This document shows, piece by piece, positions 17,504 to 26,565 of a DNA stretch of 64,000 nt (the first letter of the stretch is position 1; each line of letters starts with the position of its first letter). The position numbers were made by a program, and so were the translations under genes. The notes below the pieces were generated by a model. That model was not told the origin of the DNA. It saw only the letters and a list, made by a program, of their open reading frames with translations, and did not search any database. Source of the stretch: Parapedobacter indicus (GTDB lineage: Bacteria; Bacteroidota; Bacteroidia; Sphingobacteriales; Sphingobacteriaceae); contig NZ_FOQO01000008.1 of assembly GCF_900113765.1 (NCBI RefSeq), positions 1-64,000 on the forward strand. Reading direction: 5' to 3'.

Positions 17504-18241
17504 TCACGTTGCTTTCGACCGTAGTTTACGTTTCAAACGATAGAACCGGAATAGTAACTCGTCATATCCGAGTGTAAATAACAATACTACCACGGGCAAA
17601 AGCAGGGCCCTCAGTTGGAGGTATTGGTAGAGGTAACCGCCAGCAATTCCTCCAAAGAAGAAGCCGATAATGATCATTAGTTTCAGAAAGATACTTTTGC
17701 GCAACCGCGTCCGTTCGGTGTTACCTCGGTAGATGAGTCGTTGGGCCAGTTCAATTCCCAAATCCGTAAATAATCCAGTGAGGTGGGTAGTCCGTACTAC
17801 CGATTGGGAAACGCGTGTGACCAATGCATTCTGCAGTCCCATTGCAAACAAGAGTGCACACGCTAAGGCGCCGATTGGAGACCTGTCAGTACCATAGTAA
17901 ATCTCACCGAACGCCGTCACCGCGCAAAGTATCACGATTTCAAGCGCCAGCGGCATTACATAGGCTGTGTGGAACCGTCCACTCACCGATTCGGTCAATA
18001 GCCCCGATACAAATGCGCCCAACAGAAAAAACAAGATATAAACCATGAACACCAGCGCAGTACTGAAATCTTGCAGAAACAACGTTTCGGCGAAGTAAGC
18101 AAAATGCCCGGTAACGTTGGTGGTTAGTGTACCTAATGCAAACACGCCGCATATATTAACCATGCCGGCCACTCCGGATAATAATGACGCCAGTTTGAGA
18201 TTGTGGGAATAGGTCCGGCCTTTCCCCTTATGCCTTAACAT
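17504..18241 (-). CDS. DUF1275 (YoaK-type) membrane protein
   Basis: 245 residues with about six hydrophobic segments. Family hallmarks are SGVAGMVNICGVFALGTLTTNVTGH near the N-terminus and ALVTRVSQSVVRTTHLTG in the middle. The function of DUF1275 proteins is not established. It is the last gene of the leftward run GNAT-argG-argC-DUF1275, 22 bp after argC, so it may be co-transcribed by proximity only; nothing in it points to arginine. The C-terminus is basic (RFYRLKRKLRSKAT). Confidence 0.85.
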   Translation of the reverse strand: MLRHKGKGRTYSHNLKLASLLSGVAGMVNICGVFALGTLTTNVTGHFAYFAETLFLQDFSTALVFMVYILFFLLGAFVSGLLTESVSGRFHTAYVMPLALEIVILCAVTAFGEIYYGTDRSPIGALACALLFAMGLQNALVTRVSQSVVRTTHLTGLFTDLGIELAQRLIYRGNTERTRLRKSIFLKLMIIIGFFFGGIAGGYLYQYLQLRALLLPVVVLLFTLGYDELLFRFYRLKRKLRSKAT

Positions 18242-18263
18242 GATAGTTCTATTCCAGCAATGC

Positions 18264-19283
18264 TTAAAACCCGACGCTCTTCAGCCTCAGGCCTGCACGC
18301 TCTTCGAGGTCAAATAGGAGGTTCATGTTTTGAACGGACTGTCCACTGGCCCCTTTCAGCAAATTATCTACAATGCTGATAATAAACAACTTATCACCAT
18401 GCTTTTCCAGGTGCAGCAGGCATTTATTCGTATTAACCACCTGCTTCAGATCGATATTGGCCTTGCTGACATGTGTAAATGGATGTTCAGCATAAAAGGA
18501 CTCATAGAGCGCGTACGCTTCATCTTCATTCAGCGTACTGTCCAGATAAATAGCGGAAAGAATTCCCCTGGGAAAATTGCCCCGCTGCGGGATGATATTA
18601 ATACGCGCCATGGCGCGTTGCAGCAACGTGCCTTCACCGCCGGGAAGAAATCCCGGTTGCAACTGATCCAACGATTCACTGATTTCCTGCAGGTGCTGAT
18701 GTTCAAACGCCTTGTAAATAGAAAGATTATTGCTGCGCCAGCTGAAATGGGACGTGGCTGATGGCTTCTGCCCGGCTCCTGTGGAGCCTGTTGTTGCATT
18801 AATATGAATCTGGTCTGAAAGCAGTCCCTTAGCCGCTAACGGCAGAAGCGCCAGTTGAATGCCTGTAGCGAAACAACCGGGATTGGCAATATACCGTGCC
18901 GACCGGATCGCCTCCCGATTTAATTCGGGAAGGCCGTATACGAAGGCTCTTCCTTGGTAGGCTGTATTTGCCTGCAGTCTGTAATCCTGTGAAAGGTCGA
19001 TGATTTTAATGTGGGGAGAAAATGTATTGGCATCTAAAAATTTCCGTGCGTCTCCATGACCGACACAGAGGAACAGTACGTCTATTTCGCTATGGTACGT
19101 CTCAGCGAACCTTAAATCGGTATCGCCCAATAAATCGGTGTGAACATCCGAAACCTGCTTTCCAGCATTGCTCGCGCTATGCGCAAACACAATATCTGCA
19201 TGCGGGTGGTTAATCAGTATGCGCAACAGCTCCCCACCGGTGTAACCGGCCGAGCCAATAATGCCTACCTTAACATTGTCCAT
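18264..19283 (-). CDS. argC: N-acetyl-gamma-glutamyl-phosphate reductase
   Basis: Reduces N-acetylglutamyl phosphate to the semialdehyde in arginine synthesis. 339 residues. The N-terminal NADP fold begins VGIIGSAGYTGGELLRIL; catalytic Cys137 is in ANPGCFATG; NATTGSTGAGQKPSATSHF and PQRGNFPRGI are typical. Some Bacteroidota use N-succinyl instead of N-acetyl intermediates, so the acyl group is not certain. It lies 38 bp after argG. Confidence 0.95.
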   Translation of the reverse strand: MDNVKVGIIGSAGYTGGELLRILINHPHADIVFAHSASNAGKQVSDVHTDLLGDTDLRFAETYHSEIDVLFLCVGHGDARKFLDANTFSPHIKIIDLSQDYRLQANTAYQGRAFVYGLPELNREAIRSARYIANPGCFATGIQLALLPLAAKGLLSDQIHINATTGSTGAGQKPSATSHFSWRSNNLSIYKAFEHQHLQEISESLDQLQPGFLPGGEGTLLQRAMARINIIPQRGNFPRGILSAIYLDSTLNEDEAYALYESFYAEHPFTHVSKANIDLKQVVNTNKCLLHLEKHGDKLFIISIVDNLLKGASGQSVQNMNLLFDLEERAGLRLKSVGF

Positions 19284-19321
19284 TTAATGTCCTTTCATTT
19301 TTATTCTCACGGTTCTTGTTC

Positions 19322-20506
19322 CTACCGTCCGTTTACCTTGTGCCAAATAGACACTTGATTGCCGAATATCTTGGAAAACCCTTTTACATCTTCTCCAGAC
19401 CATGTATTGTTCATTTCTCCGTAGCTACCAAATTTATTCGACATCAGGTCGTGTGAAGATTCGATGCCGATTATGGTAAACCGATAGGGATTCAGTTCGA
19501 CAAATACTTTTCCGCTCACGGTTTGCTGGGTGTTTTGCAGGAATGCCTCGATATCACGCATCACCGGATCATGCATTTGCCCTTCATGCATCCAGTTACC
19601 GTAAAATGCGGCCAATTGGTCTTTCCAGCTGAGCTGCCACTTGGTAAGTGTGTGTTTTTCCAGCGTATGGTGCGCTTTGATCAGAATGAGCGGTGCTGCA
19701 GCTTCGAAACCTACCCGGCCTTTGATACCGATGATGGTATCGCCCACGTGGATATCCCGGCCGATACCATACGGCTGGGCAATGGCTTGTAGCTCTTGGA
19801 TTACTTTTACAGGTCCGATACGGTTACCATCCAATGCCACCGGTTCGCCCTTTTCGAACTCAATGGTAACGCGGCGGGGTTCAGTCGAAGTAACCGGAGT
19901 CGGCCATGCTTCTTCTGGCAGCGTATCATGAGAGGTCAATGTCTCTTTACCTCCCACGGACGTCCCCCATATGCCTTTGTTGATCGAGTATTTCGCTTTT
20001 TCGGCATTGAATTCCACCCCATGTTTATGCAGGTACTCGATCTCTTCTTCCCGGCTAAGCTTGAGGTCGCGGATAGGGGTGATGATCTCTACTTCAGGGA
20101 TCAGTATATTGAAAATCATGTCAAACCGTACCTGATCATTGCCCGCCCCGGTACTGCCATGTGCCACATATTCTGCCCCGATCTTTTTCGCGTAATTGGC
20201 GATGGCTGTGGCCTGGCTTACCCGTTCTGCACTCACTGAAAGCGGATACGTTGCATTTTTAAGTACGTTGCCAAAAATGAGGTACTTGAGACTATGGTCG
20301 TAATAGTTCTGCGTTTCATCCACCACGGCATGAGACTTTACACCCAGCGCATACGCCCTCTTCTCAATCTGAACCAGTTCATCCGCCGAAAAACCTCCGG
20401 TGTTTACAATAACGGAATGTACTTCCAATCCCCTGTCTTTGGATAGATAAATGCAGCAAAAGGAGGTATCCAATCCTCCGCTGAACGCTAATACGACTTT
20501 GTCCAT
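19322..20506 (-). CDS. argG: Argininosuccinate synthase
   Basis: ATP-dependent joining of citrulline and aspartate, the penultimate step to arginine. 394 residues, normal length. The PP-loop AFSGGLDTSFC is at the N-terminus; HGSTGAGNDQVRFD and YSINKGIWGTSVGGKE are conserved family stretches. It sits between the GNAT gene (23 bp) and argC (38 bp). Confidence 0.96.
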   Translation of the reverse strand: MDKVVLAFSGGLDTSFCCIYLSKDRGLEVHSVIVNTGGFSADELVQIEKRAYALGVKSHAVVDETQNYYDHSLKYLIFGNVLKNATYPLSVSAERVSQATAIANYAKKIGAEYVAHGSTGAGNDQVRFDMIFNILIPEVEIITPIRDLKLSREEEIEYLHKHGVEFNAEKAKYSINKGIWGTSVGGKETLTSHDTLPEEAWPTPVTSTEPRRVTIEFEKGEPVALDGNRIGPVKVIQELQAIAQPYGIGRDIHVGDTIIGIKGRVGFEAAAPLILIKAHHTLEKHTLTKWQLSWKDQLAAFYGNWMHEGQMHDPVMRDIEAFLQNTQQTVSGKVFVELNPYRFTIIGIESSHDLMSNKFGSYGEMNNTWSGEDVKGFSKIFGNQVSIWHKVNGR

Positions 20507-20529
20507 TGATTATTTATTGATATCTACAA

Positions 20530-21240
20530 CTATACTGTTTTCGGATAGCGGGCAACAAATGCGGTAACCATCTTTTTCGTGGATTTCCAAAGCCTGGCTT
20601 CGATCCGTTTCAAGAGCGAAGATTTCTTCGTAATCTGTTTTAAACGCTCCTTGGCCTTGGCTTTCATTTCGATCCGTTCGCGCAATTCTTTTTCTTTCTC
20701 CACGGGATCCCAAAGCATTGCCGTGCACATACAGTTTTTACGCTGCTTCATCGTCAGGATGTCGTAATTGACACAACTTTGGCACCCTTTCCAAAACTCC
20801 TCGTCCTGCGTCAATTCCGAATAGGTGACCGGCTCATAGCCTAGATCCGAATTGATTTTCATCACGGCCAATCCGGTTGTCAGGCCGAAAATCTTAGCCT
20901 TCGGGTATTTTTCCCTGGAGAGGTCGAAGATACGTTTTTTAATTGCCTTGGCCAAGCCCACTTTACGAAAGTCCGGATTGACCACCAAACCCGAATTGGC
21001 AACGAAATCGCCATGGCTCCATGTTTCGATGTAACAAAATCCCGCCCACACTTTATCAGCTTTTCGCAACGCGATCACCGCCTTGCCTTCCCGCATCTTG
21101 TTTGCCACGTACTCCGGGCTCCGACGCGCAATGCCTGTGCCACGTGCCTTGGCCGATTCGGCCATTTCGTCACAAATTTGCTGGGCATAACCGACATACT
21201 GCTCGGTCGCCGGGATGATCATAAAGTCTGAAAGTTCCAT
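20530..21240 (-). CDS. GNAT acetyltransferase of the arginine operon, candidate N-acyl-glutamate synthase
   Basis: 236 residues from ATG 21240; the longer frame to 21270 starts with TTG and adds nothing family-like. Single GNAT domain: VIALRKADKVWAGFCYIETW, then SGLVVNPDFRKVGLAKAIKKRIF (acetyl-CoA motif A) and GLTTGLAVMKINSDLGYEPV. First gene of the run with argG and argC, which in Bacteroidota is where a GNAT protein often sits; it may make N-acetylglutamate in place of the classical ArgA or ArgJ. That role is inferred from position. Odd feature: a CxxC and a CxC (GCQSC...KNCMC) after the GNAT core, perhaps a metal site, followed by a lysine-rich helical tail. Confidence 0.8.
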   Translation of the reverse strand: MELSDFMIIPATEQYVGYAQQICDEMAESAKARGTGIARRSPEYVANKMREGKAVIALRKADKVWAGFCYIETWSHGDFVANSGLVVNPDFRKVGLAKAIKKRIFDLSREKYPKAKIFGLTTGLAVMKINSDLGYEPVTYSELTQDEEFWKGCQSCVNYDILTMKQRKNCMCTAMLWDPVEKEKELRERIEMKAKAKERLKQITKKSSLLKRIEARLWKSTKKMVTAFVARYPKTV

Positions 21241-21671
21241 TGGATATACGACCCTGAAAATTGAAAACAACCAACTTGACGTTGTGTTTTTTTAATACTA
21301 ATTACTTCAAGAATATTGGTAAAGTATAGCTTCGGACTCTTTGCCATACGTGTTCGAAGAGAATGCCCCTTATTAAGCCCGGGGCAATATGGGTCGTCGG
21401 AACCGGAGTACCGGTCTTTCGGCGGTTGAAATTCCACACAAAAAGCAGGTTGCATAATGCTGAACGCATGATGCAGTAGATACAGCTATTATATTTTTTG
21501 TGTTCATCCTAAATGCTTATCACGGCTATTCCGCAATTAAGGTGCCAAATTTAATAAAAATATTTTTATAATTTGGCATTTTTTTACGTTTTTATTTCCG
21601 CGCTTTTGTCTTATTCACATCGAAAAAACAAAAAAACAGAAATACAGAAAACAAATTACGATCTTTGTAAC
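21241..21671. other. Intergenic region between the GNAT gene and a small membrane protein
   Basis: 431 bp between divergent genes. It holds the long dyad at 21543-21578 followed by T7, and the box GATCTTTG just before ATG 21672. I see no RNA gene or convincing protein in the rest. Confidence 0.5.
21543..21585 (+). terminator. Long AT-rich inverted repeat followed by T7
   Basis: TGCCAAAT...ATTTGGCA arms continue inward through AT-rich sequence to a nearly closed stem of about 17 bp with a 2-base bulge; seven Ts follow at 21579-21585. The shape is that of a rightward terminator, but no rightward gene precedes it. It may instead be an operator for one of the divergent genes. Confidence 0.4.
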
Positions 21672-21899
21672 ATGATTGGAACCAGTTGGTTTTTTATTTT
21701 GATTTTTGCGATTCCTCTCATCGCCTTCCTTATCTGGTTAATGAAACAGGATAAGCGCAAAGGAGTCTGGGGCATTATCCTTGTTATCATCGCTGCTGCC
21801 GCAGCGATGTATGTTTCAACCAAATATGGCTCTGGTGTGGCAGCAGCCAATTTCGAGCTCCGCAAAAAAGAGGCGCAGGAACAACGCCAGGGGGAATAA
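21672..21899 (+). CDS. Small two-helix membrane protein, unknown
   Basis: 75 residues from ATG 21672; upstream codons in the same frame lie before a -7-like box (GATCTTTG, ending 5 bp before the ATG), so a short leader is likely. Two hydrophobic segments, WFFILIFAIPLIAFLIWLM and GVWGIILVIIAAAAAMYV, are separated by KQDKRK, and a charged tail follows (FELRKKEAQEQRQGE). No family recognised. It ends 28 bp from the convergent sugar porter gene. Confidence 0.6.
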   Translation: MIGTSWFFILIFAIPLIAFLIWLMKQDKRKGVWGIILVIIAAAAAMYVSTKYGSGVAAANFELRKKEAQEQRQGE

Positions 21900-21927
21900 G
21901 CTTCGGGCGCCGTAATTAGCCCGCAAC

Positions 21928-23319
21928 TTATTTGTTTTTCTCCAGCCACTCGCTTTCGATATCCTCAAGCGATTTGCCTTTCGTCTCGGGCAACAACCGG
22001 TAAACGGTAACAAAGGCAAGCATACACCATAGTGCGAAGAACCAGAACGTAAAAGCAGTACCGATGCCTTCCAGCAGCAGGGGCGTCAATTGCCCGATCA
22101 CCGTGTCGGCCACCCACATAACTAGGATACTGAGCGCCATCGCCTTTGCCCGAATGTGAGAAGGAAAAATCTCGGCCGCTACTACAAACTTCAGCGGACC
22201 GATCGAAAATGCGAAACTGGCCAAGAATACAATGACTGAAAAAAGGAGTAACAGCCCTTGTGTATTTTCTCCATAGAGGCAACTCCCGACTACCAGCAGG
22301 CTCAACGCTGCCGCCAACGTTCCTACCAGATAAAGCGGCCTTCTGCCCAGCTTATCCACTTTCCATACGGCGATCAGCGTAAACGCCAAATTGGCCACAC
22401 CAAAAATAATCTGACTTTGCAATGAACTTGACAAGCTTACGCCGGTCGTGCTTAATATACTTGGACCATAGTAAATAATCGCATTGATTCCACAGAATTG
22501 GGAGAAGAACGGCAGGAGCAGTCCGAGTAAGAGTGGTTTGCGCAATTGCGACGAAAATAAATCCCGATAGGACGACCGGCGTTGTCCCTGGCGCTGCCTG
22601 CTTTCCAAATCCGCGGTTGCTTCTTCTTCACCCACAAACCGGGTGAGTAATGCCATTCCGGCAACCGTCTGTCCTTTTTGCAGGAGCCAGCGTGGACTTT
22701 CTGGAACACCCAGCAATCCCAACCCAAACACAAGCGCCGGCAGCGCACCTACAATGAACATTCCCCGCCATACTTCCTCGTGGAACCATACACCGAGCCA
22801 TCCGGACACGTTGTCCACTGTACCGAGTGCAGTCTCTACGAGAAACGCATTACTCAGGTACGCCACCAAGATTCCGAATGTCACGGCCAGTTGGTAATAC
22901 GTTACCAACCGGCCCCTGATTTTGGCAGGTGCAATTTCAGATATATATAACGGCACCATGCTGGAAGCAATGCCTACGCCTATCCCTCCTAAGATACGCG
23001 CCACAATAATGGATGAAAACGTCGGTAACAGCCCACATCCCAAGGCAGATACCATAAATAAGACAGCCGCCAGCAGCAGAATCCGACGGCGACCGAATCG
23101 ATCACCAAGCTCGCCGGACATCGCCACGCCTATAATACAACCCACAAGCGCCGAGGAAACAAACCACCCCTGTTGGAAAGCAGCGAGTGAAAATTGTTTT
23201 GTGACCAACGGCAGTATCCCGGACACCACCGCCATGTCAAACCCAAAAAGAAAGCCTCCCAGCGCCGCGACGATACAGGCAAACCAAAGAATTTTCGGAA
23301 GTTTACGAGGTTGATCCAT
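21928..23319 (-). CDS. MFS sugar porter (XylE/GLUT family)
   Basis: Inner-membrane sugar:proton symporter of 463 residues from ATG 23319 (start MDQPRKLPKILWF). Twelve helices expected. Signatures: GGFLFGFDMAVVSG in helix 1, GDRFGRRRILL loop, RILGGIGVGIASSMVPLYISEIAPAKIRGR, PESPRWLL, and PETKGKSLEDIE at the C-terminus. The start lies inside the end of the mannose-6-phosphate isomerase gene (17-bp overlap), so the two are translationally coupled. With GH92 and ManA upstream the likely substrate is mannose, an inference from context. Confidence 0.92.
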   Translation of the reverse strand: MDQPRKLPKILWFACIVAALGGFLFGFDMAVVSGILPLVTKQFSLAAFQQGWFVSSALVGCIIGVAMSGELGDRFGRRRILLLAAVLFMVSALGCGLLPTFSSIIVARILGGIGVGIASSMVPLYISEIAPAKIRGRLVTYYQLAVTFGILVAYLSNAFLVETALGTVDNVSGWLGVWFHEEVWRGMFIVGALPALVFGLGLLGVPESPRWLLQKGQTVAGMALLTRFVGEEEATADLESRQRQGQRRSSYRDLFSSQLRKPLLLGLLLPFFSQFCGINAIIYYGPSILSTTGVSLSSSLQSQIIFGVANLAFTLIAVWKVDKLGRRPLYLVGTLAAALSLLVVGSCLYGENTQGLLLLFSVIVFLASFAFSIGPLKFVVAAEIFPSHIRAKAMALSILVMWVADTVIGQLTPLLLEGIGTAFTFWFFALWCMLAFVTVYRLLPETKGKSLEDIESEWLEKNK

Positions 23320-25144
23320 GATTGTCTTTAACAAACGCTTTAACCACCTTAGCAATGCCGCTACCGTTATTGACCAGTGTATACTGCGATACCGCTGCCG
23401 GGATCACGAAGGTTTCCGCGAAACGGAACACTGTTTCTCGATCGCCTACCTGCACCGAAACCGCTGTGCCCTCCACCAGCATCAACACATGACAAACCTG
23501 ACGGGTTTCTACCGTTACTTCCTCTTTAAATTCGATGCGGTGCACATCATAAAAATGCGCCTCATGCGTAGGCAGGTGGACCGTTTTCCAGCCTTCGCCC
23601 TGCACTAAAATATAGGGTTTGGAAATATGCTCATGCGCTATCCGTTGTCCTTTCCGATCAAACCGCAGGTTGTTGAAGGCATGTTCGATACTGATTGGGC
23701 GCGGGTCGCCATTTAGATCTTTGCTTAACCAGTCATACATCTTGAACGTAAAAATATAGGGCGTCGCACTGATTTCAAGCACCAGGTTGTTTTTTCCTGA
23801 GCTGTGCACCGTACCGTTCGGGATCAGAAACAGGTCATGTTTTGCCGCGGCAAAAGTCTGCACATACTTACCGATGGTCACTTCGGTATTGTTTTCCACG
23901 CTGCTTTCCAGTTCGTGCCTGAAAGCTGCTGGATCAATGTCATCTTGGAAGCCTAGGTACACCTTAGCATCGGGTGTGCAATCCAGAATATAGTACGTCT
24001 CGTCCTGTGTAATCGTCTCGCCGAAGTTTTCCCTGATGTACGACAATGAAGGATGGCATTGGATCGATAAATTGCCCCCCTCAAACGTATCGAGCAAATC
24101 AAACCGTATGGGAAATTCGTTACCGAAATCCGGATGGTGTTTACCCAAAACATCCGACCCGGCAACTATCATCAAGCAATCAAACGAGACTTCCAGCAGG
24201 ACGCCTCTGTTTTCGAAAACCAAGCCATTTTCAGGAGCAATGAGCTCGAACGACCAAGCGTAGTTGGGTTCTTCCTGATTCACCTGGTGAAAGTGTTCCT
24301 TTATCCACTGCCCTCCCCAGGAGCCCGGCGTAAACCAAGGGCGCGGTCTGAATACCGACTGGGAAAGCGATTTTAAACCGTTTACTATATCCGGTGTATA
24401 AGCCCATGTAATCCAGTCAATCCCCTGGCCATCTGCCAATACATCCGTACGGAGCAGCAAAGATTCTTTATGCTTGTTACAAACCACCCAATCTACAAAG
24501 TAAAATCGTTTGTACATTGCCGTTGGTTTTTCAGGAGAAAATTTACCCAAATTGGTGATCGTCCCAGCATGCATGCGGTGCTGCAATTCATTCTTGGGCA
24601 AATCGATATAAATCACCGATGCGTCCCATTCGCTTAGCGCGGCACCTGTACCGATCAGGATATTTACGGTGTAGTCTGAATCCGGCTGAAGGTCCGCCAG
24701 GGCGTCCCATCGATAAAAATCGGTCAGGTTGAGTGAGGTCTTTGTGCCCCAAACCGAATCCTCGCTTCCCAAAAAGGGTGCTACCAGCCGTTCGATCTCC
24801 GCTTCGAGTTTTAGAAAATCATGCATGAAATAGCAATGGGTCTGGACTCCCAGTTTTTCCAATTCAACGGTCAGATTCGCAGCAATGTGCTCCCAGAAAT
24901 TACCGATATACCCATCAATGACGACCGTTTTCTGCTCCATCACCCATTGGGCCAGCGAATGATAACCCTTATAAATTCTGCCGTTGTCCAGTGCGTAGGC
25001 AGGATAAATTTCATATCCTTCCGTGTCCACCGTTCGCACTTCTGCCGGCATGATTTCCTGTTTCGTGTTTCGCAACGTTGAGGAGGCGCCCGTTGTCATC
25101 GTTTCCTCCTGCGCCTCACCGTTCCCTCTTAATTTCATTGACAT
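23303..25144 (-). CDS. manA: Class I mannose-6-phosphate isomerase with an N-terminal degenerate kinase-like domain
   Basis: Interconverts mannose-6-phosphate and fructose-6-phosphate. 613 residues, about twice a plain ManA. The C-terminal part (about 270-613) carries the isomerase: SWGGQWIKEHF, zinc-ligand motif LSIQCHPSLSYIRENFG, then ETYYILD, and FLIPNGTVHSSG with the last His ligand. The N-terminal part (about 70-260) looks like a nucleoside/uridine-kinase fold: VVIDGYIGNFWEHIAANL in the P-loop place, MHDFLK for the usual DDF, and VIYIDLPKNELQHRM. The P-loop lacks the GK(S/T), so ATP use is doubtful. Overlaps the sugar porter gene by 17 bp. Kinase-fold assignment is my reading. Confidence 0.82.
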   Translation of the reverse strand: MSMKLRGNGEAQEETMTTGASSTLRNTKQEIMPAEVRTVDTEGYEIYPAYALDNGRIYKGYHSLAQWVMEQKTVVIDGYIGNFWEHIAANLTVELEKLGVQTHCYFMHDFLKLEAEIERLVAPFLGSEDSVWGTKTSLNLTDFYRWDALADLQPDSDYTVNILIGTGAALSEWDASVIYIDLPKNELQHRMHAGTITNLGKFSPEKPTAMYKRFYFVDWVVCNKHKESLLLRTDVLADGQGIDWITWAYTPDIVNGLKSLSQSVFRPRPWFTPGSWGGQWIKEHFHQVNQEEPNYAWSFELIAPENGLVFENRGVLLEVSFDCLMIVAGSDVLGKHHPDFGNEFPIRFDLLDTFEGGNLSIQCHPSLSYIRENFGETITQDETYYILDCTPDAKVYLGFQDDIDPAAFRHELESSVENNTEVTIGKYVQTFAAAKHDLFLIPNGTVHSSGKNNLVLEISATPYIFTFKMYDWLSKDLNGDPRPISIEHAFNNLRFDRKGQRIAHEHISKPYILVQGEGWKTVHLPTHEAHFYDVHRIEFKEEVTVETRQVCHVLMLVEGTAVSVQVGDRETVFRFAETFVIPAAVSQYTLVNNGSGIAKVVKAFVKDNHGSTS

Positions 25145-25241
25145 AAATTTATAAATTACTATTATATATACATCGTTACCGACCGACAGTCGATTACATC
25201 ATCAAGCGCCGGTCAGTACGTGGATGGGGTACCAGATCACG

Positions 25242-26540
25242 TTAGTGAATTGTTGATGCAAATTCTTCAAACAGGAGAATGGCATCGTAAAGTACACCTG
25301 CGGATCCTCGAAAGGTACCCGAACCTTTGGGCTGATTATCCACGGTATACCATTCGTAGAAGCCGTTGTGATCGACCGCACGCTGCAACATTGGCTGTAT
25401 CTGTTCATACGCTTCCGTTACAAACCCGTAGCGCATGAGTTGCTGGATCATCCGGCCGCCAAACCAGTCCCAATCACCTCCATTTTGATAGCCATACGGA
25501 TACATTCCGGGATTTTTGAAACTGCCCTTCGGGTAGGTGGGATATAGGGTTAGTCCGATGGTTGCTGCTCCCGATTCATCGACATTGGCGATCATACGGC
25601 TTAGCGCTCGCTTTACCTGTACCTTAGTGAGCAATCCGGCCTCTATGGCCACGGCCGTGCCACCGTGGTAATAGATCGCTTCTTCGTCAAAATCCCCTGG
25701 AAAGGGCGAGCCGTTCAAGTAGATGTGCGGAATAAACTTCTCCCGTTCGCTGTTCCACAGGTGGTTCATGCACTGTTGGGCCACCTGTTCGCGGACCACC
25801 CCCCACTTTGCCTTTACCTCGGGCAAGAGCACCATTAAGTTGTCCAACGCTACAAGGAACATGGCGTTGTCATAAATATCGATGGCATAGTGTGTGCTGT
25901 CATTCAGGTATACACCCCACGAATGTTCAGGTTGTACATCCCCCCAATCTGCCGTGGTGGCACCCCATAACAACCCGTAATCCCGATTATACCGATGGTC
26001 CATGAGAAAATCCATTGCGCGCTCCAGCCGCTCGGCAACGGTCTGATCGCCGATGGTGTCTTGCAGAAAGGCCAGGTCCCCGCTCGTTGTTACATATTTA
26101 TATACGGCCTGCACCAATGAACTTTCCTGATCGGTTTCCACGGTGTTTTTGTGGCCGGCATAATTGGGCTCCAACGGGGTATAGATATACGTATATCCAA
26201 CGTTGGAGCCATGGGCACGAATCTTCGGTATAAAACCATCCACAATGTTTCCATCTTCACCCTGCAAGCGGAAAAAGACACGAACGTTCTCTTTGATCGT
26301 TTCCGCCGGGTGCACTTCGGTAGCCAACGCAATGAAGGTGTTATAATCGCGGATCCAAACTTCGGCGTATCCATCACCTGCGTTAAATCCGGATCTAACG
26401 GTTTTCCGCGCCATGGATTTAACGGTTTGCAAGAGGGTATCCTTCTGGATCCGGGAGGCCAACGCACGATCGGTATGCGTCGGGGTTCCACAGGTAATCG
26501 TGACAACGGCTGCTGTCAACAAAAATCCGGCTAGCTTCAT
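25242..26540 (-). CDS. Six-hairpin glycosidase-like lipoprotein
   Basis: 432 residues with a lipoprotein signal (lipobox ITCG; Cys17). The body has repeated Trp/Asp-rich helical hairpins of an (alpha/alpha)6 barrel: EVWIRDYNTFIALATEVH, ETDQESSLVQAVYKYV, YGLLWGATTADWGD, IDIYDNAMFLVALDNL, YGYQNGGDWDWFGGRM. These recall GH15/GH63/glycogen-debranching folds, but I cannot name the family. The acidic residues in WIRDYN, TTADWGD and GGDWDW are candidates for catalysis. It lies 25 bp after GH92 and 97 bp before the isomerase gene, so it probably trims the same mannose-containing glycan at the outer membrane or in the periplasm. Confidence 0.7.
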   Translation of the reverse strand: MKLAGFLLTAAVVTITCGTPTHTDRALASRIQKDTLLQTVKSMARKTVRSGFNAGDGYAEVWIRDYNTFIALATEVHPAETIKENVRVFFRLQGEDGNIVDGFIPKIRAHGSNVGYTYIYTPLEPNYAGHKNTVETDQESSLVQAVYKYVTTSGDLAFLQDTIGDQTVAERLERAMDFLMDHRYNRDYGLLWGATTADWGDVQPEHSWGVYLNDSTHYAIDIYDNAMFLVALDNLMVLLPEVKAKWGVVREQVAQQCMNHLWNSEREKFIPHIYLNGSPFPGDFDEEAIYYHGGTAVAIEAGLLTKVQVKRALSRMIANVDESGAATIGLTLYPTYPKGSFKNPGMYPYGYQNGGDWDWFGGRMIQQLMRYGFVTEAYEQIQPMLQRAVDHNGFYEWYTVDNQPKGSGTFRGSAGVLYDAILLFEEFASTIH

Positions 26541-26565
26541 GCTATCTTAATTAAATAACGGTTAT

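Noticed and set aside
25155-25175. Possible ATATGT-N4-ACATAT site upstream of the mannose-6-phosphate isomerase gene
   Set aside because: Only a half-site (TATACAT) remains; at least six mismatches from the pattern in AT-rich DNA.
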